From NCBI GenBank assembly GCA_041391425.1, contig JAWKNZ010000004.1:248001-312000 (forward strand): DNA of 64,000 nucleotides, in the 5' to 3' direction. The position numbers were made by a program, and so were the translations under genes. Below the pieces are notes generated by a model that was not told the origin of the DNA, made no database searches, and worked only from the letters and a program-made list of their open reading frames with translations. The stretch is from JAWKNZ01 sp041391425 (lineage in GTDB: Bacteria > Bdellovibrionota_B > Oligoflexia > Oligoflexales > JAWKNZ01). Below, piece by piece: positions 20,006 through 29,768 of the stretch (position 1 is the stretch's first letter; every line of letters starts with the position of its first letter).

Positions 20006-21004
20006 ATGCTTTACTCTTTTGCTGCTTGTTTTTTTGCATGGTTTATCCCTTTTGTTCCCGCTTTAAAGTGGGGCAGCGTAGAAGTCACTCGCTGGGAAAA
20101 AGCACGAGGAAAAGTAGTCGCCACTGTAGGGCCTGATGTTAAAGGCTGGGTTAAACTCAAAAACATCTCTAAGCACGTGCTTAATGCCATCATTGCCTCT
20201 GAAGACAGTCGATTTTATCAACACCCTGGGATAGATATCGTTGAAATCTGGAACAGCCTAAAACTAAACATAGAAGAAGGAAGAATCGCCAGAGGCGGAT
20301 CGACTATCACCCAACAAGTTGTAAAAATGGCATTTCTAAGCAGAGAAAAAAGTTATATTCGCAAGATCCGAGAAGGAATAGGAGCCCTTCTATTAGAATT
20401 ATTTCTCAGCAAAAGCGAAATTTTAGAATGGTACATTAACCTGGTAGAATTTGGTGATAGTGTCTACGGGATTAAAAAAGCTGCTTGGCATTATTTTCAA
20501 ATCAAACCGCAGCTTCTATCCATTGAACAAGGTGTACATTTGGCCTTAGTTCTTCCAAGTCCAAACTCATGGTCATTTGGCCTCCGTAGGCATCGACTGA
20601 CATCATTTGGGCACCAAAGATTTAGACAAATATTAAACCTCATGCTAATGAGTGGCTATATTTCGAAAACTGAACTGCACCAAGCCATGGCTCAGGGTAA
20701 TTTTGGATCACCAATTAAAGGTTATAAAGCCGAAGATTATGTAAATACAGAAACTAAAATAGAGTCCGAGACAGAAAATCAAGAAACCGCGACATCCTCT
20801 CTCACAACTGAAGAAAAAAGCCTACCAATCCTTAATGAGGAGACAAATTCAATATATAAAGACTCAAAACTTATCGATGAGCCCATGCAAATGAGTAGGC
20901 AATCAAATTTAGACAACCTCTCCCCACTCTCTCAAGATGAGACCACAGACACCTATGAGTCAGAGCAGACGCCAGCACTAGAAAATTCAGAAAAAATACC
21001 ATGA
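20006..21004 (+). CDS. mtgA: Monofunctional peptidoglycan glycosyltransferase (GT51)
   Basis: A 332-residue protein with an N-terminal membrane anchor (residues 1-20) and a GT51 domain that polymerises lipid II into glycan strands. Family motifs are EDSRFYQHPGID (catalytic Glu66), RGGSTITQQ and the KIREGIGALLLE helix, with a later EWYINLVEFG. There is no transpeptidase domain, hence monofunctional. Unlike typical ~240-residue MtgA, it has a ~95-residue acidic, Ser/Thr/Glu-rich tail of unknown role. Its stop overlaps the next start (ATGA), so the genes are translationally coupled. Confidence 0.85.
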   Translation: MLYSFAACFFAWFIPFVPALKWGSVEVTRWEKARGKVVATVGPDVKGWVKLKNISKHVLNAIIASEDSRFYQHPGIDIVEIWNSLKLNIEEGRIARGGSTITQQVVKMAFLSREKSYIRKIREGIGALLLELFLSKSEILEWYINLVEFGDSVYGIKKAAWHYFQIKPQLLSIEQGVHLALVLPSPNSWSFGLRRHRLTSFGHQRFRQILNLMLMSGYISKTELHQAMAQGNFGSPIKGYKAEDYVNTETKIESETENQETATSSLTTEEKSLPILNEETNSIYKDSKLIDEPMQMSRQSNLDNLSPLSQDETTDTYESEQTPALENSEKIP

Positions 21005-22443
21005 AAGATATAACAATAAAAACAGGAAAATCTTGGCATACAGAAGATCAAAAGCTAGTTTTGCAAGTTCATTGTAGCACTCCTAGCACAGTAAGCCTTG
21101 ACAAAAAATTTTATCTAGTTTGCGACAGCAGCCAAATAAACAAAGGCTTTAGCTTTGCAAAAACAAAACCTGAGAATATTAAAAACCAAGGTATGGCAGC
21201 AAATATGCTACGTAAATACCTACCCAGTGCCATTTTATATGATCTTATACAAGATACACTCTCAGGTGATTATTGGGCTATTTTGAAAAGAGATCAGATT
21301 TTCTACATACGAATCGAACATTCCTCCCCACCACAATTGAGTTTTATCGATGCAAATCGGACTGTCTTATTTCGCATTAGTAACCGTGGCGCTTATACAA
21401 AGCGCCAAGAATTTAACGGCGAGCTCCCGGAAGCAAATTGTAATAATTTCTTAAGCATTCTAAGTAGCACCTTAGAGTTCTATATAACTAAGCAAGCGGA
21501 AGATAAAGAAGGTCGGGCAACTCCGCCTCAAATTAAAGCTCCAGGATTTAGCTTTCAACGTGAAGCAAAAAATCGGCTAGCAAGAAGAATTAAAACAGTA
21601 AAAAAATCTATTCAAAAATTAAAGTCGTCTATTCCTGATAATAATAAAATTTCCGAGCAAGATTTAAAAAGCCGTCTGCTACAGCAATATTCTTATTTAA
21701 TTAAAGAAGGTATGTATGAACTGAAGATAAGCCCAGCAATGTCAGGCAAAGATAAAGAAATAGTAATTACTCTTGATAGCGAAACTTCTGCAGGAAAAAT
21801 CGTAGATGATGCATTTGTCAAACTAAAAAAAATACAAAAAGCAGCCTTAATAGGTAAAAAGCAGTTAGAACTAAACGAAAAGAACTTACATAATATGTGT
21901 GAAGATTTGCATAAACTTCGAGAGCACGATTTATCTGTTGAAGAAATTGAAACGATATTAAACCGCTACAAATTGGCAAATTTTGAGTCATCTAAAAAGC
22001 GTGGAAAAAGTGAACGGACGGCATTAACGACAAAAAATAATCAAAGTTCTCGTCCATATAAAGCCTATATTTCCCATGACGGCTCTCTTATATTAGTAGG
22101 CAAGAGTTCAACTGATAATGATGAGCTAACAAAGAAAGCAAAATCAAATGATTATTGGCTACATAGTCTAGGGGTTACAGGAAGCCATGTCATCATTCCT
22201 TTCAAAAATCTTAAAAGTCAGGTTTTATCACCAAAAACAAAAAAAGAAGCTGCTATATTGGCACTACACTTTTCGAAAAGGCGCTCAGACTATGGAGGTG
22301 AAGTGCAAATATGCAGAAAACAACATTTAAAGAAAAAAAAGGGATTTCCACCGGGAAAATGGTTGGTAGAAAAATCCGAAACCTTTTACATAAGTTATAC
22401 TGAAGAAGATGCAAAAACTGTCTTGGAAAGACTTGTACGATGA
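21001..22443 (+). CDS. NFACT family protein (RqcH-like)
   Basis: A 480-residue protein. The N-terminal domain and the coiled-coil middle (many Lys/Glu residues, about 190-330) precede a C-terminal NFACT-R domain. That domain is recognisable from YKAYISHDG, GKSSTDNDELT and DYWLHSLGVTGSHVII. Bacterial NFACT proteins of this type (RqcH) bind stalled 50S subunits with tRNA-Ala and add alanine tails for degradation; the same family was long called fibronectin-binding protein A. It shares ATGA overlaps with mtgA upstream and the deaminase downstream. Confidence 0.75.
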   Translation: MKDITIKTGKSWHTEDQKLVLQVHCSTPSTVSLDKKFYLVCDSSQINKGFSFAKTKPENIKNQGMAANMLRKYLPSAILYDLIQDTLSGDYWAILKRDQIFYIRIEHSSPPQLSFIDANRTVLFRISNRGAYTKRQEFNGELPEANCNNFLSILSSTLEFYITKQAEDKEGRATPPQIKAPGFSFQREAKNRLARRIKTVKKSIQKLKSSIPDNNKISEQDLKSRLLQQYSYLIKEGMYELKISPAMSGKDKEIVITLDSETSAGKIVDDAFVKLKKIQKAALIGKKQLELNEKNLHNMCEDLHKLREHDLSVEEIETILNRYKLANFESSKKRGKSERTALTTKNNQSSRPYKAYISHDGSLILVGKSSTDNDELTKKAKSNDYWLHSLGVTGSHVIIPFKNLKSQVLSPKTKKEAAILALHFSKRRSDYGGEVQICRKQHLKKKKGFPPGKWLVEKSETFYISYTEEDAKTVLERLVR

Positions 22444-23786
22444 TTGATACCCTCTCGGAGCTTCATATCCATCTTTATGGCTGCCTAAGCGCTGAAGATG
22501 TATGGTGTTTAGGTAAAGACTGCTGGCAACAAAAAACAAACGAACTATCTTGGTACGAAGACGAATACGAAAAGGCTTGGGGAAGGCGACCTGACTCTAA
22601 GCAGTACTGGCAAGACTCTACAGCTGGCTTTGAAAAACTCAGAAAAGATTTTATATTCGACCAAAAGGCACCATTTAACTGTTTCCAAGCTTGTTTTAAT
22701 CTGATGATCGCACTTTTTAAAATTACCCCTGATAAAAATGATATCTTCAAGGTTGTGATGCACAGACACCGTGATTTAGGGTTGCGCTATGTCGAATATC
22801 GAACAGTAATGCCAGCATGGTTTAATAAAAAGCAATTAGACCAATACTTCACTATGCAAACTCGTGATGTGGCTCTTATGAATCAACAGTCTGGAAATCA
22901 GTTCGAAGCCAAAATCGCCTATTCTCTCCAAAGAGACAATATAACCGCTGTAAATCAATATAAATTATTAAGAGAGTGGATAAACACTAACCCCGAGTTA
23001 GGAAAAAATATATGTGCGATTGATTTTTCTTATTTTGAAGAAGGCTTTCCCCCTTCTGAGAAAAAAGACTTATTCAACCAAGTACGAGCTGATAATTTAG
23101 CCAATCCTGAACATCCTCTTGCAATTCTATACCACGTCGGTGAATCGTTTCAGGCTCTATCAATTGAAAGTGCTGCTCGCTGGGTTTGGCAGGCATTCGA
23201 TGCAGGAGCCCACAGGCTAGGGCATGCGATTGCCTTAGGTGTTTCTCCTCAGATTAGAGCTCAAAAGACAAGTACAGATATACAAATTCAAGAGCCTATA
23301 AAAGAGCGCATTGCACACTTGAGTTGGTTATTAGAAAAAGAAGTTTTCCTAAAACAACATGATTTTGAATTTGACCGTAAACAAATACAAAAAGAATTAA
23401 ACGAGCTTAAACAACAAAATCAGAGTAAAAGCCTATCATGTAACTTTCTTAATCATATTGAGATAGAACGGTGTAAAAAATTTCAAGATGCACTCATGAA
23501 AGATTTATCTTTAAAAGGAGCCATAATCGAAAGCTGTCCAAGCTCCAATTTTCGTATTGGTATGATTGATAATCCAGACCACCATCCTTTAAAAAGATTT
23601 ATCCAACAGAAAATAGACGTATGCATTTCCACCGACGACCCTGGTATTTTTGCTATCGATTTAGAGGGTGAGCTCGACCTTTGTATTTCGCAATTGGGAC
23701 TGAGCAAAAAAGACATCTTGTGTATTTTAGAGAAAACACCAAACTACTATTCCACAGTCTTAGCTCATACCTTCCAACGGTTGTGA
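22440..23786 (+). CDS. Adenosine deaminase-like amidohydrolase
   Basis: A 448-residue metal-dependent hydrolase of the adenosine/AMP deaminase superfamily. Metal ligands are visible: ELHIHLYG (His9, His11), YHVGES (His232) and the STDDPG aspartate pair near the C-terminus, with HRLGHA in between. It is longer than classical adenosine deaminase (~350 residues) through insertions after the first strand and around residues 280-350. The substrate is therefore uncertain; adenosine, an adenosine derivative or another purine is possible. Third gene of an overlapping operon after mtgA and the NFACT gene; its 3' end overlaps the convergent acyltransferase by 22 bp. Confidence 0.75.
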   Translation: MIDTLSELHIHLYGCLSAEDVWCLGKDCWQQKTNELSWYEDEYEKAWGRRPDSKQYWQDSTAGFEKLRKDFIFDQKAPFNCFQACFNLMIALFKITPDKNDIFKVVMHRHRDLGLRYVEYRTVMPAWFNKKQLDQYFTMQTRDVALMNQQSGNQFEAKIAYSLQRDNITAVNQYKLLREWINTNPELGKNICAIDFSYFEEGFPPSEKKDLFNQVRADNLANPEHPLAILYHVGESFQALSIESAARWVWQAFDAGAHRLGHAIALGVSPQIRAQKTSTDIQIQEPIKERIAHLSWLLEKEVFLKQHDFEFDRKQIQKELNELKQQNQSKSLSCNFLNHIEIERCKKFQDALMKDLSLKGAIIESCPSSNFRIGMIDNPDHHPLKRFIQQKIDVCISTDDPGIFAIDLEGELDLCISQLGLSKKDILCILEKTPNYYSTVLAHTFQRL

Positions 23787-24625
23787 AACCAAAAATATTG
23801 TTCTGGCTTTTGTTTTATAATATTTTCTATCTCATGGTTAAAGCGCTGTGTCAATTGCTTCAAATCCTGTTTTATATCTTTGCTGCGAATAGGTTCAATA
23901 GCAGGCCCAAACTTGACGACATGATGGTCCACAGCTATTCTTTCTATATGAGCTGGCACCAAAGGAACAGGGTTGCGACGCCATAAAATAGATAATCCTG
24001 AATTCGTTTTCGCAGGATGTCCGAAAAAAGGAATTTTTTCTTCGTTCGGACGCGATTGATCCATAACAAAACCAACAATTTCTTTACGCTTTAAGGTGTC
24101 TTTAATTAATTTATTAGCGCTACTACTACCACTTCGATCAATAATTCTAAAACCATTCAACTCTCGTTGCTCACAAACAAAACGGTTCATCGAATTAGAA
24201 CCAACTTTTTTGACCACCACATGTGCAGGCGCAAAGGCTTTGTTAATAGCAGCCCCCATGGTTTCCCAATTACCCATATGACAGCATAAGATATAAACAC
24301 CGCTACCCTGCGCTAAAGCCTCGGTTAAGTATTGCTCCCCTTCAAAACTAACATTTGCTGCAAGATCACCTCTCCGGGCTGCTACAAACTCAATAACTGT
24401 AAGCATAAAATGGTAAACTGATTGATATGCAATTGAAGTTCTTTCTGTCAATGAAAGCTCCGAAGAAAAAGCCTTTTCAAGGTTTGATAAAATCAATCGT
24501 CGCCTTACCCTAAATATCTTAAACGACAGTGTAGCTAACATATGAGCAAAAATTTTTTTTATTTGTGGGTTTGTGTAAGATAAACACAACGAAATAAATT
24601 TCATAAAATAATACAATGAAGCCAA
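23765..24625 (-). CDS. LpxL/HtrB-like lipid A acyltransferase family protein
   Basis: A 286-residue protein of the lysophospholipid acyltransferase superfamily. The catalytic His116 and Glu121 form the HX4E motif in CHMGNWE, and the C-terminal blocks (FVMDQSRPNEE, FFGHPAKTNSG, VPAHIERI) fit the LpxL/LpxM group that adds secondary acyl chains to lipid A at the inner membrane. A hydrophobic N-terminal segment is present. No other lipid A gene lies nearby, so the exact acceptor is not certain. Confidence 0.8.
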   Translation of the reverse strand: MASLYYFMKFISLCLSYTNPQIKKIFAHMLATLSFKIFRVRRRLILSNLEKAFSSELSLTERTSIAYQSVYHFMLTVIEFVAARRGDLAANVSFEGEQYLTEALAQGSGVYILCCHMGNWETMGAAINKAFAPAHVVVKKVGSNSMNRFVCEQRELNGFRIIDRSGSSSANKLIKDTLKRKEIVGFVMDQSRPNEEKIPFFGHPAKTNSGLSILWRRNPVPLVPAHIERIAVDHHVVKFGPAIEPIRSKDIKQDLKQLTQRFNHEIENIIKQKPEQYFWFHNRWKV

Positions 24626-24748
24626 ACCTCAAATTATAATTCTTTTACAAAGCTGCCTGACATGCACGAATTGTACATCGCTTCGGAAGTAAGGTGTCTT
24701 CAGAGTAAGAACACAATTCCGATTCTTATTCTTTGCATTGTACAAAGC

Positions 24749-25558
24749 TCACCAGTGTTTATCAATAAACGCCTGTGGAAGTTTTAACTCTTGTGCATAA
24801 GCCAAATCAAGGCCAATAAATCGCACCCCCAAAAAATGCCTGACCCAGTCATCACCATCTACAAGTATTTTCTTCCAAGCACCATCAGCAACTACGCAGC
24901 CTTCATGAACCACAATGATCCTCTCAGCAAATCTCACTGCAACTTCAACATTCGTTGTAGCGATCAAAAGTATAGCCTCAGGATCCTCACTACCTAAATC
25001 TTTAATCATATTCATTATAATGGTCGAAGTCACCGGATCCAAACCAGAGGTTGGTTCATCGAATATTGCAATACTGGGATCTGTGCATAAGGCTCTAGCT
25101 ATGCCAATCCTCCTTTTCATGCCACCCGACAATTCGTGCGGGTACATATTGTCTGTTCTACCAAGTTTGACGGCATCTAAGAGGCGAACAATTCTATTTT
25201 CCATCTCATCTTTTGAAAAATTGGTCATATGCTCCATAGCAAATAACAAATTATCCCTGACCGTCATGAAATCAAATAACCCCCCTTGCTGAAAAGCCAT
25301 ACCAACTTTTTTTAACAATTGAGAGATCTCTTTTGCTGACAGCGTCGGCAAGTCTTCACCAAATAGCTCAGCTTTTCCTTCTTCAGGCTTTATCAAACCT
25401 AACAAAATCTTCAGTATTGTCGACTTCCCACAACCACCAGGTCCAACAATAGAAACCCTTTCGCCTTTTCCTATTGTAAAATTAATATCTTCCAAAACTG
25501 GAAGGCCATCAAACGACTTTCGAACCGATTCCATTCTAAGCACAGCATTAACCTTCAA
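24749..25558 (-). CDS. mlaF: ABC transporter ATPase, MlaF-like
   Basis: A 269-residue nucleotide-binding subunit with Walker A GPGGCGKST (residues 39-47), signature ELSGGMKRR and Walker B IAIFDEPTSG. The sequence and C-terminal extension fit the MlaF/Ttg2A group, which powers phospholipid trafficking between outer and inner membranes with MlaE and MlaD. Neither partner is adjacent: upstream is a 440-bp gap, then the mevalonate operon on the other strand. It is thus either an orphan or works with subunits encoded elsewhere. Confidence 0.75.
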   Translation of the reverse strand: MKVNAVLRMESVRKSFDGLPVLEDINFTIGKGERVSIVGPGGCGKSTILKILLGLIKPEEGKAELFGEDLPTLSAKEISQLLKKVGMAFQQGGLFDFMTVRDNLLFAMEHMTNFSKDEMENRIVRLLDAVKLGRTDNMYPHELSGGMKRRIGIARALCTDPSIAIFDEPTSGLDPVTSTIIMNMIKDLGSEDPEAILLIATTNVEVAVRFAERIIVVHEGCVVADGAWKKILVDGDDWVRHFLGVRFIGLDLAYAQELKLPQAFIDKHW

Positions 25559-25998
25559 ATATTGATTAAAAAATATCGTACCTAATATAAAAGTATATTA
25601 TTATTAAAAGGTTAGATAAAACTTACATCTCAAATGCAGCCTTCCCCCCAAAGCACACAATTGATCAACAAACACCTAGAAATAAATCAAATACAACCTA
25701 ATATGCTCAAATATTGCCATTGCTTCAGAAAAATCCCCATAGCCCATAATAAGTGCATAATTCCAGAAGCCTTTTGTTGCGCCTTGAGACTTTATACCAC
25801 ACCCTGAAAGCTTATTATAAATATTACTAAAAAACGCATGGCAATGCTAAGCCAAACAGTTTGACTAAATAATAAACACACCAAACAATTGCTCATAGAA
25901 AAATCTCACAAAAACTGCTACAAGTTCGGTAAATTTGCCTGTCGTGGCTACGAATATAACGTACGAGGATGGGTAGAGTTTTTTAGCGATGATAAGGT
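25559..25998. promoter_or_regulatory. Divergent intergenic region between mlaF and the mevalonate operon
   Basis: 440 bp of AT-rich DNA separating two divergent transcription units, so promoters for both must lie here. I could not assign a convincing -35/-10 pair. I see no coding character, tRNA or repeat. The fni ribosome-binding site (GATAAGG) is at the right edge. Confidence 0.45.
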
Positions 25999-27402
25999 AT
26001 GTACATGGCCCAAAGTAAGCTGGCAAAAATATCCGTTTACCCACCCATAAACGCTCAGATCGAACACCTGGATGTAGAAATCACAGCGGTCGATGCTGCA
26101 ATGATTGTTGCACGATTAAACAAAGCAGCCCATAAAGACGACAACTATGACCTTATTCTCAAAAAAATAATAACTAAAAAAAATTCAACGTTAAAGATTC
26201 ATTTAGAAAGCTTTATTGATAAGAACATCGAAGTCATAGTAGCTGACAGTCATGACGATTCTTTAATTTTAGAGCCACAAGGCTCATTTTCCCGAGGCCA
26301 ATTCAATAGTTTTCTCACATTCATACGCAAAATGCAGCATATTGATCTTTGTAAAACTCAAGATGTCGAAGCAGCTGACAAGTACACGGGCTTTGAAGAG
26401 TTAGTATTGACCCCCTGTTCGCTTCCAGAGTTAAATTGGGAAGATATCAATACATCAACTACTTTTTTGGGACAAAAGTTTTCGTACCCTATATTGATAA
26501 CAGGAATGACTGGAGGAATTGAGCAAGGGGCTACTATTAATAGACGCCTTGCATTAGCGGCAGCCCATTATAACATTCCAATGGGAGTTGGCTCCCAAAG
26601 GATAGCTATAGAAGACGACCAGTATGCCGAAATTTTTGCAATAAGGAAATATACCCCAGATCTTTTTCTAATTGGCAATATAGGTATTGCACAGCTGCGC
26701 CAAGGAAATGAACTGGCCATCTGTCAAAAAGCGGTGGACATGATCGAGGCAAACGCTTTGGCTATTCATGTGAATGTTTTGCAAGAACTTATCCAAGAAG
26801 AAGGCAATAAAAATTTTAGATATTTTCTTGACCGTATTGCAAAGATAGCCGAAGAAATCCATGTTCCTCTCATAATTAAAGAAGTTGGGAGCGGACTTGA
26901 TGAGCAATCTGCTCATCTTTTAAAAGAGCGTGGCATTAATGTAATGGACATTGGTGGTAAAGGCGGGACTTCGTGGGGTTACATAGAAGGACTTCGTTCT
27001 AACGATCCCACAACCCGTTCCCTTGGAGATTGTTTTCGCAATTGGGGTATACCAACAGCGCATAGCTTAACCAAAATAAGACAAAATGATTCGGATACTA
27101 CTTTGATTGCAACAGGTGGCATACGAGATGGCTTAACAGTGGCAAAGGCGGTAGCGCTTGGGGCCGATATGGTAGGAATTGGCCTCCCACTATTTAAAGC
27201 AGCGTTACAGGCTGATGAAGCACCAGCGGAAGTACTATCAGCCATCACACGCGAACTAAAAATATCCATGCTTTGTTCAGGATGTCAGGATCTTTCTCAA
27301 CTGAAGCTGCGGATTCGCCACAAGAGCGAGCTATCCGAAGATTTTGCCACACAGATAAAAGCAACCAATGTAAATATAAAGCATAAGCTTGATATGAAAT
27401 AA
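25999..27402 (+). CDS. fni: Type 2 isopentenyl-diphosphate delta-isomerase with N-terminal extension
   Basis: An FMN-dependent isomerase that interconverts IPP and DMAPP. The catalytic part starts at about residue 110 (RKMQHIDLC) and shows family motifs: PILITGMTGG, GVGSQRIAIED, VMDIGGKGGTSWGYIE and ATGGIRDG. At 467 residues it is ~110 longer than usual type 2 enzymes because of an N-terminal segment (residues 1-109) that I do not recognise. ATG 26005 is an alternative start with better spacing to AAGG. It is the first gene of the mevalonate operon and acts at its last step. Confidence 0.9.
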   Translation: MYMAQSKLAKISVYPPINAQIEHLDVEITAVDAAMIVARLNKAAHKDDNYDLILKKIITKKNSTLKIHLESFIDKNIEVIVADSHDDSLILEPQGSFSRGQFNSFLTFIRKMQHIDLCKTQDVEAADKYTGFEELVLTPCSLPELNWEDINTSTTFLGQKFSYPILITGMTGGIEQGATINRRLALAAAHYNIPMGVGSQRIAIEDDQYAEIFAIRKYTPDLFLIGNIGIAQLRQGNELAICQKAVDMIEANALAIHVNVLQELIQEEGNKNFRYFLDRIAKIAEEIHVPLIIKEVGSGLDEQSAHLLKERGINVMDIGGKGGTSWGYIEGLRSNDPTTRSLGDCFRNWGIPTAHSLTKIRQNDSDTTLIATGGIRDGLTVAKAVALGADMVGIGLPLFKAALQADEAPAEVLSAITRELKISMLCSGCQDLSQLKLRIRHKSELSEDFATQIKATNVNIKHKLDMK

Positions 27403-27421
27403 ATGGAAACCAAATTTCAAC

Positions 27422-28675
27422 ATGAAATATAATGATGACAACTCTAAAGATGTATCCCCACAATCGCTGAATACCAACTCTGCTCAACGCAGTTCTCGGC
27501 TTCCCGGGTTTTACCAATTACCCATCAGTGAGCGAGCGAAAATTACGGCACAGTTTTCTGACTTAACCGACGTCGAATTTGCAAGTATGACTAATTTTTC
27601 ATCTCTTACTGGTGGTTTGACCGATGTCTTTATCGAAAATGCCGTCGGTACCTATAGTATGCCACTTGGAATCGCTACAAATTTTCTCATCAATGGTAAA
27701 GATTATCTAATACCTATGGCCGTAGAAGAAACCAGTGTGCTCGCTGCTGCTAGTCATGGGGCAAAACTCGCAAGGTATGGCGGTGGTTTTAATACCTCTA
27801 GTACCGAGCCAATAATGACTGGACAGATACAGGTATTTCTAAATAATAGTACCGTAAACCATTCTGAAATATTAGCCACCCACAAAGAAGAGCTTATCCG
27901 CTTTGCCAACAAAGGGCAGGTTCGATTGACTGAGCGAGGGGGTGGCGCTAAAGATCTAAGCTGGAAATATATCGACGAAATTAAGAGCCTTATTGTTTAT
28001 TTACACGTTGACACCCGCGATGCCATGGGAGCAAATATTGTCAACACAATGTGTGAAAAAATCGCTGTATTAATGTTAGATCTGTTTCCGAATTGCGAAA
28101 CCGGATTAAGAATCTTAACTAATCTATGCGACCGCAGGTTAGCTACAGCTAGATGCCGCATACCGGCATCAGCATTCGATTCACCTGATTTTCAAGGGGT
28201 AGATGTTATTTCTCGTGTAGAAAAGGCTTATTTATTTGCCAAACACGATATCTACCGTGCGACTACCAATAACAAAGGTGTGATGAATGGAATCGACCCT
28301 GTCGTTATAGCAACAGGTAACGATTGGAGAGCTGTGGAAGCAGGTGCGCATGCATACTGTGTTAAAGATGGAACTTATCAGCCAATGGCACGTTGGCACT
28401 GTGACGGAGGTAATTTTCTCTGTGGTCAAATCACTCTTCCTATGGCCGTAGGCACAGTTGGTGGAGTCACAAAACTACATCCCACTGCCCGTGCTGCATT
28501 AAAGATCTTAGGCAATCCAGACTCTAATACACTTGCAGAGATAATTTGTACGGTTGGTTTAGCACAAAACCTTTCGGCCTTGCGGGCTTTGGCCTCAGAA
28601 GGCATCCAAAAAGGGCATATGCATCTACACAGACAGAACCTCGATTTGCTCAGACAAGGAGCTACACGCACATGA
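27422..28675 (+). CDS. mvaA: Hydroxymethylglutaryl-CoA reductase (class II)
   Basis: A 417-residue reductase that makes mevalonate from HMG-CoA. Class II features are visible: soluble N-terminus with no membrane domain, LPISERAKI, ENAVGTYSMPLGIA, the catalytic glutamate in AVEETSVLAAAS, and the family signature DAMGANIVNTM. It lies 19 bp after fni. Its stop overlaps the next ATG (ATGA at 28672). Confidence 0.93.
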   Translation: MKYNDDNSKDVSPQSLNTNSAQRSSRLPGFYQLPISERAKITAQFSDLTDVEFASMTNFSSLTGGLTDVFIENAVGTYSMPLGIATNFLINGKDYLIPMAVEETSVLAAASHGAKLARYGGGFNTSSTEPIMTGQIQVFLNNSTVNHSEILATHKEELIRFANKGQVRLTERGGGAKDLSWKYIDEIKSLIVYLHVDTRDAMGANIVNTMCEKIAVLMLDLFPNCETGLRILTNLCDRRLATARCRIPASAFDSPDFQGVDVISRVEKAYLFAKHDIYRATTNNKGVMNGIDPVVIATGNDWRAVEAGAHAYCVKDGTYQPMARWHCDGGNFLCGQITLPMAVGTVGGVTKLHPTARAALKILGNPDSNTLAEIICTVGLAQNLSALRALASEGIQKGHMHLHRQNLDLLRQGATRT

Positions 28676-29757
28676 GCTTCTGTAAAGTATCGGTCCCAGG
28701 AAAGATCATGTTAGCAGGGGAATACTCTGTTCTATTCGGCGGTAAAACTTTAAGTTCTACGGTTTCGGGAAAAATACATATTGAAGCACGGACTAAAAGC
28801 GACACACAAATGGATATACCACAGTGTTGGCGGATCGACTCTGACCTTTGGCGGGAAGAGGCTTATTTAAACTCAGCTGACACAGAGACTGCATTTGACT
28901 TTTGCCCGTTAAAACAGTCCACTATGTTTGCAAGAGATTTTTATCAGGTTCAACAAGGAGAGGTTAAAGTCCGCTCAGAGTTAGACACAAGCTATGGAAT
29001 GGGGACATCTTCTGCTATTCGCCTCGGAGTCATCGCTGGAATAAAGGCCCTTTCCTCTTCTAAAAATCAAAAAAGCGATAAAACCAAGAGCACAGCCTAT
29101 CCAGATAATAGAAAGCCTAACACCAAGGACTGGACTGTTGCACATCAGGCGCTAACTTTACAGAGAAAAGGGCAAACCCTAGCTTCAGGGTATGATATCG
29201 CTACTCAGCTTATTGGGGGGTTAGTGCAATTATCTTTTTTAAACCCAGCTTCTTATGAACCCTACTACTGCTCTGAAGAGCCTACGACCCCTCAGAGCTA
29301 TGAAGGTCTAAATGAACTTGTTCATGTATATGTAGGAGGAAGTGGCGCCCCGACGACAAAGACTGTAAAAGAAACGATCACTTGGATCGACACTAAAAAA
29401 ATAGCCGAACAAATTGTCAGTTCCTCAAATACACTTATTTCTGATTTCATCGAGAGTTTTAATCGCCCTAGTTATGAAAACCAATCGCGATTATACCAGG
29501 CTATTTATAGAAACCGCCAACTATTTTATCATTCGCCCCATTTTCCCAGAAAAATTGCAGATACTTTGCGTAGTGTTAATGGTTGCGACCATACTTGGTC
29601 CTTTAAAACAACCGGAGCCGGAGGTGAAGATGCTATTCTCCTAATTGGAAAGAAAAGTAGTATAACACTGGCCCATGAAAAAATGTTGCAACTCGGATGG
29701 AAGCCGATGCCATATCAATTTAGCCACGATGGCATAAACATTGCTGTAGAAACTTAA
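28672..29757 (+). CDS. Phosphomevalonate kinase (GHMP kinase)
   Basis: A 361-residue GHMP kinase starting at ATG 28672, coupled to mvaA by an ATGA overlap. Motif 1 (VPGKIMLAGEYSVLFGG), motif 2 (SYGMGTSSAIRLG) and motif 3 (TTGAGGEDAILL) are present. Its place between HMG-CoA reductase and diphosphomevalonate decarboxylase, with a separate mevalonate kinase in the same operon, makes phosphomevalonate the likely substrate. The classical (two-kinase) pathway is therefore complete. The family is divergent, so the assignment rests partly on context. Confidence 0.85.
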   Translation: MSFCKVSVPGKIMLAGEYSVLFGGKTLSSTVSGKIHIEARTKSDTQMDIPQCWRIDSDLWREEAYLNSADTETAFDFCPLKQSTMFARDFYQVQQGEVKVRSELDTSYGMGTSSAIRLGVIAGIKALSSSKNQKSDKTKSTAYPDNRKPNTKDWTVAHQALTLQRKGQTLASGYDIATQLIGGLVQLSFLNPASYEPYYCSEEPTTPQSYEGLNELVHVYVGGSGAPTTKTVKETITWIDTKKIAEQIVSSSNTLISDFIESFNRPSYENQSRLYQAIYRNRQLFYHSPHFPRKIADTLRSVNGCDHTWSFKTTGAGGEDAILLIGKKSSITLAHEKMLQLGWKPMPYQFSHDGINIAVET

Positions 29758-29768
29758 GAGACGAAATA

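Noticed and set aside
25559..25998. Missing mlaE fragment upstream of mlaF
   Set aside because: No frame in this gap shows hydrophobic helices or family blocks.
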